Positions 6,333-12,745 of a stretch of DNA of 15,584 nucleotides are shown here, piece by piece. The DNA comes from Thermoplasmata archaeon (lineage in GTDB: Archaea > Thermoplasmatota > Thermoplasmata > UBA184): NCBI GenBank assembly GCA_027314845.1, contig DAHVAA010000013.1, positions 1 through 15,584 on the forward strand, read 5' to 3'. Position 1 is the first letter of the stretch, and each line of letters starts with the position of its first letter. Under the pieces are notes generated by a model that did not search any database, was not told where the DNA came from, and saw nothing but the letters and a program-made list of their open reading frames with translations. Position numbers and translations under genes: made by a program.

Positions 6333-8684
6333 GTGACCGACCCGTCGGCCGCGAACCTCCCGCCGAGCGCCGGCCTCTCCGCGGCCGAGGCGGCCCAACT
6401 TCTGGCCAGGTTCGGACCGAACGAGGTCGCCGAGGAGCGACCCCATCCGGGGCGACTGCTGCTGGAGAAGCTCTGGGGGCCGATCCCCTGGATGCTCGAA
6501 GCCGCGCTCGTGCTCGAGCTCGTTACGGGCCACCTTCCTGAAGCGTTGATCTTGGCCGGGCTCCTCGCGCTGAACTCCGCGCTCTCCACCATCCAGGAGC
6601 AGCGAGCTCGCGCCGCCGTCGAGCTCCTCCGCCACCGACTCGAGGTGCTCTCCCGTGTGCAACGGGACGGCGCCTGGCGGAGCATGCCCGCGCGCGAGCT
6701 CGTGCCGGGCGACCGGATCCACCTCCGCATGGGGGACATCGTACCGGCTGACGCTCGCCTCGAAGAAGGGTCGCTCGAGCTGGACCAGTCGATGCTCACG
6801 GGGGAATCGACCAGCGTCACGCGAGGAGCCACCGAATCCCTCTACTCCGGGTCGACCGTGCGGAAGGGCGAGGCCACCGGAGTCGTCGTGGCCACTGGGG
6901 CACAGACGTACTTCGGTCGCACCGCCGAGCTCGTCCGTCTCGCCCACGCGAGAAGCCACCTCGAGGACCTGATGCTCACGGTGGTGCGCTACCTCCTGGT
7001 CCTGGACGCCGCGCTCGTGGTTTTGTTCGTCGGCACGGGGATCGCCCGCGGGGTCAGCCTCCTTTTCCTCGTTCCCTTCGTGCTCATTCTGCTGATCGCG
7101 TCGGTGCCGGTCGCCCTACCGGCCACCTTCACCGTCGCGTCCTCACTGGAGTCGCACCGGCTCGCGAAGGAGGGCGTGCTCGTCACGGGGCTCTCGGCAG
7201 TGGAAGACGCGGCCGGGATGGACCTTCTCTGTTCGGACAAAACCGGGACGCTCACCCAGAACCGGCAGACCGTGACCGACCTGCGGTCGCTCGAACCGGG
7301 TTCGGAAAGCGAGCTCGTCGCGCTCGCGGCCGCGGCGTGCGACGACTCGACCCAGGATCCGATCGACCTCGCGATCCTCGCCGAAGCCGCCCGACGGCAC
7401 GCGCCGCAGTACCCCCGGAGCGAAATCGTCCCGTTCGAGCCGGGGACCAAGCGCTCCGAGGCCCGCATCCAACACGGCGACCAGCGGTGGAGAGTCGTCC
7501 TCGGCCAGCCGGCGGTGGTCGCCGGACTGATGGCGGTCGCTCCGGGGGCCGACGACTGGCTCGAACGACGCGGAGGAGAGGGTTTCCGCATTCTCGCGGT
7601 CGGCGCCGGACCCGAGGGAGCGCTCCGCCTCGTCGGCATGATCGCGCTCGCCGACCCGATCCGGGACGACGCCCCGGCGCTGATCCGGAGGCTCGGGGAA
7701 CTCGGGATCCAGGTCGTCATGGTGACCGGCGATGCGCCCGCGACCGCTCGGTCGGTCGCGCATTCACTCGGTCTCTCGGGCGCTATCGGAACGCGGGAGG
7801 ACCTCGCTCGGGCCTCCCCCGAGTTCGTCGGGTTCGCGGGGGTCTACCCCGAGGACAAGTTCGACCTCGTCCGCGCGCTCCAGTCTCACGGACGGATCGT
7901 CGGCATGACCGGGGACGGGGTGAACGACGCCCCCGCGCTCAAGCAGTCCGAGGTGGGGGTCGCGGTCTCGAGCGCCACGGACGTGGCGAAGGCCTCGGCG
8001 AAGCTGGTCCTCACCCAGGCGGGCCTCGCTGGGATCGTCTCCGCGGTCGAGTCGGGCCGCCGGGTCTACCGTCGGATGCTGACCTGGATGCTGAACAAGA
8101 TCTCGAAGACGATCGAGCAGGTGGTCCTGCTCTCCATCGCGTTCGTCGCCACCGGCCTCTTTGTGACCACGCCGTTCCTGATCCTCGTGATGATCTTCGC
8201 GAACGACTTCGTCGTCATGTCGGTGGGAACCGATAATGCGAGGGTCTCCCAGGGTCCGGACCGGTGGGACGTTCGGCGGCTCGTCCTGGTCGGGGCCGGC
8301 GTTGCGCTCGGCTGGCTCGCGCTCTCCTTCTCCGTCGTGCTCGTCGGGACCTACGTGGTCGGCTGGCCGCTCGCCACGCTCCAGACGGCCGTCTTCCTCG
8401 AGCTCGTCTACTCCGGCCAGGCGACGCTCTACCTCATGCGAGAGAAGGGGCCGTTCTGGAGCTCCCGGCCGAGCACGCCGCTGTGGGTCGCCTCGGTCCT
8501 CGATATCCTCGCGGTGAGCCTGCTCGCCGGATTCGGGATCCTCATGACCCCCGTCTCCCCGCTCGTCATCGTCGTGCTGCTCGGGGTGGTGGCTGGTTCG
8601 GCGTTCGGCCTCGACCGCCTCAAGCTCCTCCTGTTCCGCTCCACCTCGCTCTTCGCCCGCCGGGCCGCCGTCGCCCCCGCGTGA
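6333..8684 (+). CDS. P3A-type plasma-membrane H+-transporting ATPase
   Basis: A 783-residue P-type ATPase of the P3A (proton pump) class, expected to export H+ at the cost of ATP. Seen: TGES in the actuator domain (156-159); M4 PVALP (259-263), typical of P3A pumps; phosphorylation motif DKTGTLT with D302; nucleotide-binding segment FEPGTKRSEA (368-377); TGD (465-467); and TGDGVNDAP hinge (526-534). M6 reads FANDFVVMSVGTDN, with D625 aligned to the proton-binding Asp of plant and fungal pumps (D684 of AHA2). In M5 the position matching AHA2 R655 is E595. There is no long C-terminal regulatory domain, in keeping with prokaryotic members. Start is GTG with an SD site. Such pumps are common in acid-tolerant archaea and would support pH homeostasis. 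Confidence 0.93.
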   Translation: MTDPSAANLPPSAGLSAAEAAQLLARFGPNEVAEERPHPGRLLLEKLWGPIPWMLEAALVLELVTGHLPEALILAGLLALNSALSTIQEQRARAAVELLRHRLEVLSRVQRDGAWRSMPARELVPGDRIHLRMGDIVPADARLEEGSLELDQSMLTGESTSVTRGATESLYSGSTVRKGEATGVVVATGAQTYFGRTAELVRLAHARSHLEDLMLTVVRYLLVLDAALVVLFVGTGIARGVSLLFLVPFVLILLIASVPVALPATFTVASSLESHRLAKEGVLVTGLSAVEDAAGMDLLCSDKTGTLTQNRQTVTDLRSLEPGSESELVALAAAACDDSTQDPIDLAILAEAARRHAPQYPRSEIVPFEPGTKRSEARIQHGDQRWRVVLGQPAVVAGLMAVAPGADDWLERRGGEGFRILAVGAGPEGALRLVGMIALADPIRDDAPALIRRLGELGIQVVMVTGDAPATARSVAHSLGLSGAIGTREDLARASPEFVGFAGVYPEDKFDLVRALQSHGRIVGMTGDGVNDAPALKQSEVGVAVSSATDVAKASAKLVLTQAGLAGIVSAVESGRRVYRRMLTWMLNKISKTIEQVVLLSIAFVATGLFVTTPFLILVMIFANDFVVMSVGTDNARVSQGPDRWDVRRLVLVGAGVALGWLALSFSVVLVGTYVVGWPLATLQTAVFLELVYSGQATLYLMREKGPFWSSRPSTPLWVASVLDILAVSLLAGFGILMTPVSPLVIVVLLGVVAGSAFGLDRLKLLLFRSTSLFARRAAVAPA

Positions 8685-8731
8685 GCTCTCGGGCTCGCTG
8701 AAAGAGTAGCGTCAAACCCTCCGGATCCGCC

Positions 8732-8769
8732 GTCGGTTCGACCGACCGCATTTCGTAGGGACCGACCGC
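8732..8769. repeat. Dyad plus 10-nt direct repeat upstream of the GNAT promoter
   Basis: The direct repeat units start at 8740 and 8760, about two helical turns apart, and the first overlaps a dyad with 6-bp arms (8732-8746). The cluster lies about 35-70 bp upstream of the TATA element at 8804, a position suitable for an activator or repressor. Function is not shown by the sequence. Confidence 0.45.
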
Positions 8770-8803
8770 GTGAGCCCACGCTTCCCCCTGCTTCGTCCGC
8801 TAG

Positions 8804-8810
8804 CTAGATA
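8804..8810 (+). promoter_or_regulatory. TATA-like element of the GNAT gene (leaderless)
   Basis: CTAGATA is centred 27 nt before the GTG at 8834. It is a weaker match than the other TATA boxes here, but the spacing is right and no SD motif is present. Confidence 0.5.
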
Positions 8811-8833
8811 GGTCGGCAACGGTAGGGCTTCCC

Positions 8834-9385
8834 GTGCAAGTCCGGAGCGTCCGGTGGAGCGATTTCCCAGAGCTCCGCGAGATCTACTACACGCTCTACG
8901 ACGAGCGGGAGCAAGGGGTTCCGATCGGGATCACGCTCTTCTCGGAGCGCCCGTCGCTCGCGGACGAGATCGATTGGTTCGCGCGGGGCTATCGACGGGT
9001 GCTGGACGGCCACGACATCTGGTCCGTCGCGGAGCGGGACGGGCATGCGGTCGGTGCCTGCACCATCCAGCGGCTAGGTCCCACCGTGACCTCGGAACTC
9101 GGCCACATCGGGGTCCTCGGCATCCTGGTCCATCGCGACCACCGAGGAGCTGGCGTGGGGACGGCGCTGCTGACGCATGCGCTCGACGCCGCACGCGAAC
9201 GGTTCGAGGTCGTCCGCCTTTCGGTCTTCTCTATCAACGAGCGAGCTCGACGGCTCTACGAACGGTTCGGCTTCGCCGTCTCGGGCCATTCTCCCCGGGC
9301 GGTCAAACGGAAGGGCGAATATCTCGACGAGGACGAGATGGTGCTCGTATTCCCGTCCGGGTCCGCCGGCCCTCCGAACGCTTAA
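8834..9385 (+). CDS. GNAT-family N-acetyltransferase
   Basis: A 183-residue GNAT acetyltransferase that would transfer acetyl from acetyl-CoA to an amine; the substrate is unknown. Seen: motif A GILVHRDHRGAGVGTALL (96-113), with RGAGVG as the CoA pyrophosphate-binding loop, preceded by strand HIGVLG, and the late motif NERARRLYERFGF (135-147) typical of RimI-like members. The N-terminal region (1-60) is rich in acidic and aromatic residues. The GTG at 8834 fits the TATA spacing and the natural N-terminus MQVRSVRWSDFPELREI. The gene stands alone between the P3A pump and a DUF1684 gene that has its own promoter overlapping this gene's stop codon. Confidence 0.9.
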   Translation: MQVRSVRWSDFPELREIYYTLYDEREQGVPIGITLFSERPSLADEIDWFARGYRRVLDGHDIWSVAERDGHAVGACTIQRLGPTVTSELGHIGVLGILVHRDHRGAGVGTALLTHALDAARERFEVVRLSVFSINERARRLYERFGFAVSGHSPRAVKRKGEYLDEDEMVLVFPSGSAGPPNA

Positions 9386-9387
9386 GG
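9381..9387 (+). promoter_or_regulatory. TATA box of the DUF1684 gene, overlapping the GNAT stop codon
   Basis: CTTAAGG is centred 27 nt before the ATG at 9411. Its TAA is the stop codon of the upstream GNAT gene (9383-9385), so stop codon and promoter are the same bases. Confidence 0.65.
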
Positions 9388-9410
9388 CCCGTCGCCGCTC
9401 GACCGGGCCG

Positions 9411-10103
9411 ATGGCGTCCGACCGGGCCTGGCAGCGCGATCTCGAGACCGAGCGCGGGATGAAGGACGAGTTCATGGCTCGCCACCCGGAATCCCCCTTC
9501 ATCGCCGGCCGCGTCCCGTTCCATCCCCTCCAGTACTTCCCGCCGGACCCGGCGTTCCGCATCACGGCGGTCCTCGAGCGGCGTCCCGCTCCGGAGGAGG
9601 CGTACCTCCGGACGAACCGCGACAACCAGGCGGTGATGCGCTACCTCGGCGACCTGGCCTTCTCGCTCGGGCGCCGGTCGCTCCGCCTTCGGCTCTACCA
9701 CGCGGGAGAAGGGGTCGGCACGGCGGTCTTTGTCCCGTTCCGCGACGGGACGAGCGGCGAGGCGAGCTACGGCCCCGGCCGCTATCTGACCCTCGAGCTC
9801 AACGAGAAGGATGAGTACGACCTCGACTTCAATCGGGCGTTCAACCCCTACTGCGCCTACACCGACGAGTACGAGTGCGCGTTCCCTCCGGCCGAGAACG
9901 ACCTGCCGATCCCGATCCGGGCGGGGGAGAAGGTCTGGGCGGCGGAACGGAATCCCCGCACCCCATCGAGCCTTGTGCTTGCCCGCACCGGTCGCCCGTC
10001 CTCGCCGGCGCGCCCCCGGGTGGCCGCGGTGAAGACGAAGGCCCGCTCGGGAAACACCCGACGTCCGGTCAAGGCAACAGGCCGAGCGCGGCGATCCCGT
10101 TGA
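9411..10103 (+). CDS. DUF1684 family protein with basic C-terminal tail
   Basis: The core matches DUF1684 (COG3358), a widespread family without an assigned activity. Seen: FHPLQYFPPDPAFR (37-50), YHAGEGVGTAVFVPFRDGTSG (96-116), GPGRYLTLEL (121-130), and the hallmark FNRAFNPYCAYTDEYEC (140-156) with AENDLPIPIRAGEK (161-174). Family members normally end close to the PIRAGEK motif; here about 55 further residues follow, ending in a Lys/Arg-rich tail (208-230). The ATG at 9411 is supported by the TATA box and replaces a longer in-frame start that would overlap the GNAT gene. The last 35 bp overlap the 3' end of the convergent marC-like gene. The tail may be real, or a frameshift near 9940 may have replaced a shorter end. 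Confidence 0.85.
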   Translation: MASDRAWQRDLETERGMKDEFMARHPESPFIAGRVPFHPLQYFPPDPAFRITAVLERRPAPEEAYLRTNRDNQAVMRYLGDLAFSLGRRSLRLRLYHAGEGVGTAVFVPFRDGTSGEASYGPGRYLTLELNEKDEYDLDFNRAFNPYCAYTDEYECAFPPAENDLPIPIRAGEKVWAAERNPRTPSSLVLARTGRPSSPARPRVAAVKTKARSGNTRRPVKATGRARRSR

Positions 10104-10704
10104 TCACGAACTGGACCGCGACCGCCGCGAGAAGGAGCCCGAGCACGCGGGTCATCGCCATGACCCCGACGCGTCCGAGCGATCGGAGGATCCGCTGTCC
10201 ATACCGGAGGATGAGGTAGGCCGCCGCGGTCGTGAACGCGATCCCCACGAACGTCGCCAGGATAAGGAACGGGTCGTCGCCGGCGTTCCCCTCGTAGATC
10301 ATCACCGTGGAGATCGCGCCGGGACCGGCGAGGAGCGGGATACCGAGGGGCATCACCGAGATCTCGTCCCGTCGGGTGATCGCCTCCTCCCGGTCCTGGG
10401 GGGAAAGGCGGGTGCGACCGAGCTCGCCCTGCAGCATGTCGTAGGCGACCACGAAGAGCAAGATCCCGCCCGCGATCTCGAACGCGGCGAGCGAGAAGCC
10501 GAACGCCGCGAAGAGGAAACGGCCGACGAGCGCGAAGATCGTCAGCAGCCCCCCGACGACCATCGTCGCCCGGTTCAGGATCACGTGCCGATCCTCCTCC
10601 GAGAACCCGTCCGTGAGCGCCACAAAGAACGGCTGCGTCCCGATCGGGTCGACGATCGCGAAGATGCTGACGATGACGGCCGCGTAGAATGCGAGGTCCG
10701 ACAT
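10069..10704 (-). CDS. MarC-family integral membrane protein
   Basis: A 211-residue polytopic membrane protein of the MarC/UPF0056 family (YchE/YhgN relatives). Its transport role remains unsettled; E. coli MarC is not needed for multidrug resistance. Seen: about six hydrophobic helices; N-terminal FAIVDPIGTQPFFVALT (15-31), the family signature around D-P-[IL]-G; and ISVMPLGIPLLAGPGAIST (about 117-135), the second hallmark loop with its PLxxPLLAGPG pattern. The ATG at 10704 matches the family N-terminus; an in-frame TTG at 10761 would add a hydrophilic stretch and is less likely. There is no good SD before the ATG. Promoter and operator-like dyad lie just upstream. The 3' end overlaps the convergent DUF1684 gene by 35 bp. 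Confidence 0.9.
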   Translation of the reverse strand: MSDLAFYAAVIVSIFAIVDPIGTQPFFVALTDGFSEEDRHVILNRATMVVGGLLTIFALVGRFLFAAFGFSLAAFEIAGGILLFVVAYDMLQGELGRTRLSPQDREEAITRRDEISVMPLGIPLLAGPGAISTVMIYEGNAGDDPFLILATFVGIAFTTAAAYLILRYGQRILRSLGRVGVMAMTRVLGLLLAAVAVQFVINGIAALGLLP

Positions 10705-10732
10705 TCCGATCGACCGCCCCGCGAGGAGCGTT

Positions 10733-10756
10733 GGGCACCCTGGGACCAGGGAGCCC
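10733..10756. promoter_or_regulatory. 24-nt near-perfect inverted repeat at the marC promoter (candidate operator)
   Basis: The core is CCCTGG-GA-CCAGGG (10738-10751). It is extended on both sides by GGGC (10733-10736) and GCCC (10753-10756), with one A/A mismatch between, giving 10 paired positions of 11. It directly abuts the TATA-like element and covers the predicted transcription start, a classic place for a repressor site. As RNA it could also form a 5'-leader hairpin. Confidence 0.5.
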
Positions 10757-10763
10757 TTCAAAC
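10756..10763 (-). promoter_or_regulatory. TATA-like element of the marC-like gene
   Basis: GTTTGAAG on the minus strand, centred near 10760, predicts a start near 10734 and a 5' leader of about 30 nt before the ATG at 10704. This is the one clearly led (non-leaderless) promoter in the window, and it is a weak TATA match. Confidence 0.4.
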
Positions 10764-10896
10764 CTTCGCTCGCCGACGGGCCACGCGCGGATGCGGGGGT
10801 AACCTTCCGTCGCCGGGCGCGGCCCGACCGCCCCCGAGCTTCTCCCCCCGGCAGTTCGCTTCATCGCGGGCCGCCGTAACCGACGAGGATGGGGGA

Positions 10897-11670
10897 CTAT
10901 CGGATGGCCGCGAGAACCCGGTTCCGCCAGCGACTCCACACGAGCTCCACCTCGCGAAAGCCGGCGTTCCGCAGCCTTCGAACGTGACCGTCGAGATCGG
11001 GGGTGGGTGTCGCGGAGTGACGACGAGGGAAGCGCTCCCGGTGCAACGCCGCCTCGGCGGCCAGCCGAGGATCGGAGAGCACCGCCCTCCACCAACCCTC
11101 CCAGGTCTCCCCGAGCGGGCTGGGGGGCAGACGCTCTTTCCCTGCGGACCGGGCGATCTTCGTCAGGCGGCGGCTCCGCGTGCCATAGCTCAGCGCGTCC
11201 GCGTTCAGAAAGATGCCTCCGCTCCGCACGAGTCGCCCCAGGTCGGAGTAGAGTCGCCCTAGCTCGCGGTGCGTGAGCCAATGCAGGCTCGTGCTCGCCA
11301 CGACCGCGTCGAACCGGCCGGGCGGCAGCGCCTTCGTCCACGTTCGGTCTCTCAGGTCCGCGTCGACCCAGGTCACCCGGCCGCCCATGTCCCCGAGGCC
11401 CGAGCGCGCGAGCCGAAGAACAATGGGGTCGAGGTCGACCGCCACGACCCTGGCTCGGGGGAATCGACGTAGGAGTCGGAGGGTCAGGGACCCCGTACCG
11501 CAGCCGAGGTCGAGCGCCCGGAACCTCGGACCGACGGCCGCACCGAGGGCGTCGAGCAGGGCCTCGAACCGCTCCTCACGCCGCGGGATGAGCCGCTCCT
11601 GCTGAAGGTCCCACCGGGCGCGCCAATCACGGGCGGCCCCAGGGCCGAGCCCTCCGGCCCCCGCGACCAT
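10897..11670 (-). CDS. Class I SAM-dependent methyltransferase
   Basis: A 257-residue class I (Rossmann) methyltransferase of the UbiE/Tam-like group. Seen: motif I ALDLGCGTGSLTLRLL (52-67), motif II VVAVDLDP (75-82), an acidic strand VTWVDADL (99-106), and motif IV/V FDAVVASTSLHWL (120-132), which resembles trans-aconitate methyltransferase-like proteins. Substrate is unknown; the 160-257 region is Arg/Trp-rich and lacks a recognisable substrate motif. The ATG at 11670 gives the natural N-terminus and lies 26 nt from a TATA-like element on the same strand; the frame remains open far upstream, but that part is antisense-like. It sits between the unknown basic-tail protein gene and the marC-like gene, with its own promoter. 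Confidence 0.88.
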   Translation of the reverse strand: MVAGAGGLGPGAARDWRARWDLQQERLIPRREERFEALLDALGAAVGPRFRALDLGCGTGSLTLRLLRRFPRARVVAVDLDPIVLRLARSGLGDMGGRVTWVDADLRDRTWTKALPPGRFDAVVASTSLHWLTHRELGRLYSDLGRLVRSGGIFLNADALSYGTRSRRLTKIARSAGKERLPPSPLGETWEGWWRAVLSDPRLAAEAALHRERFPRRHSATPTPDLDGHVRRLRNAGFREVELVWSRWRNRVLAAIR

Positions 11671-11692
11671 AACTCTGCGACCGGCCCCGCCA

Positions 11693-11699
11693 AGATAGC
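11693..11699 (-). promoter_or_regulatory. TATA-like element of the methyltransferase gene (leaderless)
   Basis: GCTATCT on the minus strand is centred 26 nt before the ATG at 11670, within the 41-bp gap after the upstream gene. Confidence 0.5.
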
Positions 11700-11711
11700 G
11701 ATTGTTCCCCG

Positions 11712-12191
11712 TCACGACCGACCTCGCGCGGCACCGGTCGTGGTGCCGTGCGGTTTGCGGGACCGGCGGGGGTTGAGGCGCGCTCGCGCGCTTGCGGCGG
11801 AAGCCGAGCGCTGCCGAGCGGGCCGACGCCCCGTACGTCGTCGCTTTGCGGGCCGGGACTTCTCGCGACCGACGGTCGCCACGGGAGAACCGATCCCGCG
11901 CGCGCGAAGTCGGAGGACCAGCGGCTGACGCTCCGGATTCGCGAAGAGCAGCGCATAGTTCCCCGGGGTCGCCGGGTCGAACAGGATCCGGGCACGTCCG
12001 GCCAGCCGGACCCGCTGGACGAACGGGCCTCCGGCGTGACCGATCAGGAGGACGAACGAGCGGCCGGGTCTCGGGTTGTCGAGCGCGACATCGATCTCGC
12101 ACGCCGGCTGGTCTAGCCGCATATCCACCCGGAGCGTCGACGCCGGCTCGAGCACCAGGTATTTCGGCAGGTCCCTAAGAGCGACGGCCAC
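11712..12191 (-). CDS. Unknown protein: beta-rich domain plus Arg-rich tail
   Basis: I do not recognise a family. The 159-residue product has two parts. Residues 1-100 alternate hydrophobic and polar residues in short runs (YLVLEPAS, RSFVLLIGHAGG, ARILFDPATPGNYALLFANP, LVLRLRARGI), as in a small all-beta sandwich; the PGNYALLFANP segment is the kind seen in emp24- or lectin-like small beta domains, but that is only a resemblance. Residues 108-159 are Lys/Arg/Ala/Ser-rich and likely disordered. There is no signal peptide or membrane helix, so it is probably cytoplasmic, and the tail could bind nucleic acid or membrane lipids. The GTG start at 12191 is supported by a TATA-like CTTTTCTT 25 nt upstream. 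Divergent from osmC. Confidence 0.6.
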   Translation of the reverse strand: MAVALRDLPKYLVLEPASTLRVDMRLDQPACEIDVALDNPRPGRSFVLLIGHAGGPFVQRVRLAGRARILFDPATPGNYALLFANPERQPLVLRLRARGIGSPVATVGREKSRPAKRRRTGRRPARQRSASAASARARLNPRRSRKPHGTTTGAARGRS

Positions 12192-12211
12192 GAACGACGA
12201 ACGGAGCGGTC

Positions 12212-12219
12212 AAGAAAAG
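12212..12219 (-). promoter_or_regulatory. TATA-like element of the unknown basic-tail gene (leaderless)
   Basis: CTTTTCTT on the minus strand is centred about 25 nt before the GTG at 12191. It is one of very few A/T-rich runs in the region. The opposite-facing osmC TATA box lies 37 bp away. Confidence 0.5.
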
Positions 12220-12255
12220 CCTTGGTCGGCACTCGCGGCTTCTTCGGACAACGGC

Positions 12256-12262
12256 GTTAAAT
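12256..12262 (+). promoter_or_regulatory. TATA box of osmC (leaderless)
   Basis: GTTAAAT is centred 27 nt before the ATG at 12286. No SD motif precedes the ATG. Confidence 0.65.
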
Positions 12263-12285
12263 CGCGCCGGAAGCTATCGGCACCG

Positions 12286-12723
12286 ATGGCAGCGAAACGA
12301 ACGGCCGAGGCGGTCTGGGAGCACGACCTTGCGCACGGGCACGGGAAAGTGAAGGGAACGAGCGGCGCGCTCGGCGAGGTCGCCGTCAGCTGGGCCGCGC
12401 GGACCGAGGCGCCGGGCGGAAAGACCAGTCCCGAAGAGCTCTTGGCCGCGGCGCACGCGTCGTGCTTTTCCATGGCGCTCTCGGCGGGCCTCGGACGCCT
12501 GGGACACCCGCCCGAGCGACTGGACGTTCGGGCGACCGCGACGTTCGACAAGGTGGGCGACGCATGGAAGGTGACGACCATGGAGCTCCACGTGGTCGGG
12601 AAGGTCCCGGGCATCTCGGCGGAGGAGTTCACGAACGCCGCGAAGGCGGCGGGCCAGGGCTGTCCGATCTCTGGGGCCCTGAAGGGGAACGTCGTGATCT
12701 CCGTGGATTCGAAGCTCGCCTGA
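12286..12723 (+). CDS. osmC: OsmC-family peroxide-reducing protein
   Basis: An OsmC-type thiol peroxidase of 145 residues, the usual length. Family members reduce organic hydroperoxides using two cysteines. Both are seen: C60 in AAAHASCFSMALS (the first Cys, in its standard helix) and C126 in GQGCPISGAL. Other family features are the N-terminal strand EVAVSWAART, followed by GGKTSPEELLAAAHASC (44-60), and VTTMELHVVGKVPGIS (96-111). The nearest subgroup is probably the short OsmC proteins that act on lipid or organic hydroperoxides rather than the Ohr group. The ATG at 12286 is fixed by the TATA box and the conserved start. The 3' end faces the rfcL 3' end, 22 bp away. Confidence 0.93.
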   Translation: MAAKRTAEAVWEHDLAHGHGKVKGTSGALGEVAVSWAARTEAPGGKTSPEELLAAAHASCFSMALSAGLGRLGHPPERLDVRATATFDKVGDAWKVTTMELHVVGKVPGISAEEFTNAAKAAGQGCPISGALKGNVVISVDSKLA

Positions 12724-12745
12724 GCGGCGCCGACGGAAGCGAACC

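Larger units (their letters stand above)
8685..8833. other. 149-bp intergenic region with repeated ACCGACC elements
   Basis: There is no gene here. It holds a perfect 6-bp-arm dyad (8732-8746, GTCGGT-TCG-ACCGAC) and a 10-nt direct repeat GACCGACCGC at 8740-8749 and 8760-8769, 20 bp apart, then a TATA-like element. No T-run terminator is seen after the ATPase gene. Confidence 0.6.

Noticed and set aside
10738..10751. The marC dyad as a transcription terminator of the methyltransferase gene
   Set aside because: There is no T-run, and archaeal termination depends on T-rich tracts rather than hairpins; the position next to a TATA element favours an operator.
11671..12102. Upstream extension of the methyltransferase frame
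   Set aside because: It overlaps the unknown basic-tail gene in another frame, and the TATA-spaced ATG at 11670 is the natural start.
12724..12745. Bidirectional terminator between osmC and rfcL
   Set aside because: The 22-bp gap has no T-run and no dyad.
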